A DNA stretch of 25,170 nt from an uncultured Clostridia bacterium. GTDB lineage: Bacteria > Bacillota > Clostridia > TANB77 > CAG-508. The notes below the pieces were generated by a model. That model was not told the DNA's origin. It did no database searches and worked only from the letters and a program-made list of their open reading frames with translations. Each line of letters begins with the position of its first letter. Position 1 is the first letter of the stretch. The translations under genes and the position numbers were made by a program. Of the stretch, positions 24,035 to 25,170 are shown in pieces. The stretch is from contig CANQKB010000007.1 in the NCBI GenBank assembly GCA_947624405.1, positions 1 through 25,170 of the forward strand. The letters run 5' to 3'.

Positions 24035-24865
24035 ATGGCAGTACCAAATGTAGAAAATTTGTCTATTGAAATATTAAATAATATGAGAAATAATATACAA
24101 TATTCACGAAAAGATATTGTTGATGAACAAAAAAGGGTATTATTAATCACAAAAGAAGAAGAAAAAAGTCTTAAGTTCAAAGTAGGATTTGCTATAAACA
24201 GATTAGTGAATTTAGGATTTATATGTCGAGTTAGTAGAGGAAATTATATAATTACTGATTTGGGTATTCGTCAATTAAGAGTAGATAGAGAAGAATTAAA
24301 GAAAAACATTAGTAAATATAATAAAAATGTAAAGAAATATAGAAATGTTGCATATAAACTTTTTAAGGAATCAAATGAACAATTTTTGAGATATGAAAAA
24401 ACAAACATTAAACGCAATGTATCGGAAAGAAACCTTTGTCAAAATTTAGCAAACTATTTAAGAGATAATTTGAAAAAATATGGACTAGAAGATTATTACG
24501 CAGATACTGAATTTGATAGAAATCAAAATATGGTAAAAACTATAATAGATAATGAAATGAAAATAATGGAAATAGAATGTGACCTTATAGTACATAGTAG
24601 AGGAGAAAATAAAGAACAGGATAATTTAATTGCTATTGAGATGAAAAAATTTACTAATAGGAAAAAAAGAAAAGAAGATAGAGAACGATTAGAATATATG
24701 ACTAAAAATACGTACTATAATGAAATAACTTATCAAGAATTACCTAGACATATTTGCAGATATGCATTAGGAATATTTTATGACATAAATATAGAAAAAC
24801 AAGAGGTTAATTTAGAATATTACGAAAACGGTCAACTACGTAAAGAGGAATCATTAAAGTTTTAG
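24035..24865 (+). CDS. Mrr-like protein with winged helix and PD-(D/E)xK nuclease-like domain
   Basis: A 276-residue protein. The N terminus MAVPNVENLSIEILNNM and the segment KVGFAINRLVNLGFICRVSRGNYIITDLG (about 50-80) resemble the Mrr N-terminal winged helix. The C-terminal part has IECDLIVHSRG followed about 14 residues later by IAIEMKKF, a D-x(n)-E-x-K arrangement typical of PD-(D/E)xK nucleases. It stands alone, without a methylase or other restriction subunits beside it, so it could be a modification-dependent nuclease or a repair or defence factor. ATG 24035 has no strong ribosome binding site. An AAAGGAG at 23986 instead precedes a tiny ORF (M-V-I-stop). The assignment of family is by eye. 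Confidence 0.68.
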   Translation: MAVPNVENLSIEILNNMRNNIQYSRKDIVDEQKRVLLITKEEEKSLKFKVGFAINRLVNLGFICRVSRGNYIITDLGIRQLRVDREELKKNISKYNKNVKKYRNVAYKLFKESNEQFLRYEKTNIKRNVSERNLCQNLANYLRDNLKKYGLEDYYADTEFDRNQNMVKTIIDNEMKIMEIECDLIVHSRGENKEQDNLIAIEMKKFTNRKKRKEDRERLEYMTKNTYYNEITYQELPRHICRYALGIFYDINIEKQEVNLEYYENGQLRKEESLKF

Positions 24866-24914
24866 ACTATATTAAATATTAATCTTTATTAAATATATTG
24901 TTACTATTTACAGT

Positions 24915-24960
24915 CTAACTAGCATGTTTTAAAAACATTCCTCCACGCTTAGCTAGTAAG
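24915..24960. repeat. nested inverted repeat after the Mrr-like gene
   Basis: The outer arms CTAACTAGC (24915-24923) and GCTAGTAAG (24952-24960) pair at eight of nine positions. Inside, ATGTTTT (24924-24930) and AAAACAT (24932-24938) pair fully. The 3' inner arm is followed by TCCTCC. No T run follows, so a terminator role is uncertain. Confidence 0.4.
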
Positions 24961-25014
24961 GTTGTGAATTGTAACATGTATCAACATAATTTTGAAAAAA
25001 TTTTATAAAAAGTA

Positions 25015-25043
25015 TTGATATTTTAATAAAAAGCTTGTATAAT
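25015..25043 (+). promoter_or_regulatory. strong sigma-A type promoter near the right edge
   Basis: TTGATA (25015-25020), a 17-base spacer and a perfect TATAAT (25038-25043), the closest match to consensus in the window. The transcript would begin near 25050, directly before a palindrome and the hairpin repeats. Confidence 0.8.
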
Positions 25044-25054
25044 GAATATAATAG

Positions 25055-25077
25055 TAGTAGATATTTAATATCTACTA
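25055..25077. repeat. perfect palindrome at the predicted transcript start
   Basis: TAGTAGATATT and AATATCTACTA are perfect inverted repeats around one T. It begins about five bases after the predicted start of transcription, so it could be an operator or a 5' stabilising hairpin. Confidence 0.55.
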
Positions 25078-25082
25078 TAATT

Positions 25083-25170
25083 AAAATGTGAGTCGCAACC
25101 CTATTTGCGAATTAAATGGATAGGTGAGAAAATGTGAGTCGCAACCCTGCTTGCGAGATATAAATGGGCA
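25083..25170 (+). repeat. two tandem hairpin repeat units, array cut by the window end
   Basis: The unit ATGTGAGTCGCAACCCT starts at 25086 and again at 25132 (46 bases apart). In each, TCGCAA and TTGCGA form a six-pair stem; the loops are CCCTAT and CCCTGC. Each unit ends with a variant of TAAATGG. No coding frame is evident in the 305 bases from 24866 to the edge. The array may continue beyond the window, so I cannot decide between a structured non-coding RNA and a CRISPR-like array. Confidence 0.6.

Noticed and set aside
25083..25170. Classical CRISPR array
   Set aside because: The 46-base period leaves only about 12 bases between repeat-like units of about 34 bases, and the two units differ in loop and tail. 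Only two units are visible and there are no cas genes, so I call it a repeat only.

Overview
The window comes from the chromosome of a very AT-rich, probably anaerobic and spore-forming Firmicute, most likely an uncultured member of the Clostridia. Supporting signs are the SpoIVFA/SpoIVFB-like pair, LL-diaminopimelate aminotransferase (DapL), a family II pyrophosphatase, a bacterial type A RNase P RNA, AAAGGA/AGGAGG ribosome binding sites, TATAAT promoters and almost exclusive use of AGA for arginine. Every gene I support lies on the + strand. I count 30 protein genes (the first is cut by the window edge) and one RNA gene.

Layout: 2-1208, M23-domain protein and SpoIVFB-type M50 protease; 1243-2969, pilin-like protein and dapL; 3061-4164, rpsF-ssb-rpsR, closed by a strong terminator; 4241-4805, Phd/RelE-like toxin-antitoxin pair; 4831-14799, a long envelope module with its own promoter (MoxR ATPase, DUF58, membrane protein, two VWA proteins, TPR protein, then a zinc-ribbon HELGH membrane protease, a degenerate trypsin-like protein, an anchored lipid-face or surface protein and a second zinc-ribbon protein); 14983-16975, aspartokinase and asd; about 17007-17348, rnpB; 17431-19263, CDF transporter and YitT-family protein; 19332-22342, deoD, ppaC, pgi; 22377-23204, two more pilin-like proteins; 23217-23850, rnhB; 24035-24865, Mrr-like nuclease; 25015-25170, a strong promoter running into hairpin repeats cut off by the window end.

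The main discovery candidate is a recoding rule. Seven genes look broken by nine +1 frameshifts. All nine are the same event: in the reading frame the ribosome meets a CGG codon followed by A or T, and the protein continues if the C is skipped and GGA/GGT is read. The residue restored is glycine each time, and at five or more sites a glycine is expected from the family. In the whole window no CGG is used in frame as an arginine codon, whereas about thirty out-of-frame CGG triplets inside genes are harmless. CGG therefore seems to have lost its arginine meaning and to act as a +1 frameshift (or CGGN four-base glycine) signal. Housekeeping genes such as pgi, rnhB and aspartokinase depend on it. 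I annotate these genes as single recoded CDSs, not as pseudogenes.

Metabolically, aspartokinase, Asd and DapL form part of the aspartate-to-diaminopimelate/lysine route. The envelope module resembles the BatI (MoxR-DUF58-VWA-TPR) operons with extra membrane proteins of unknown function.
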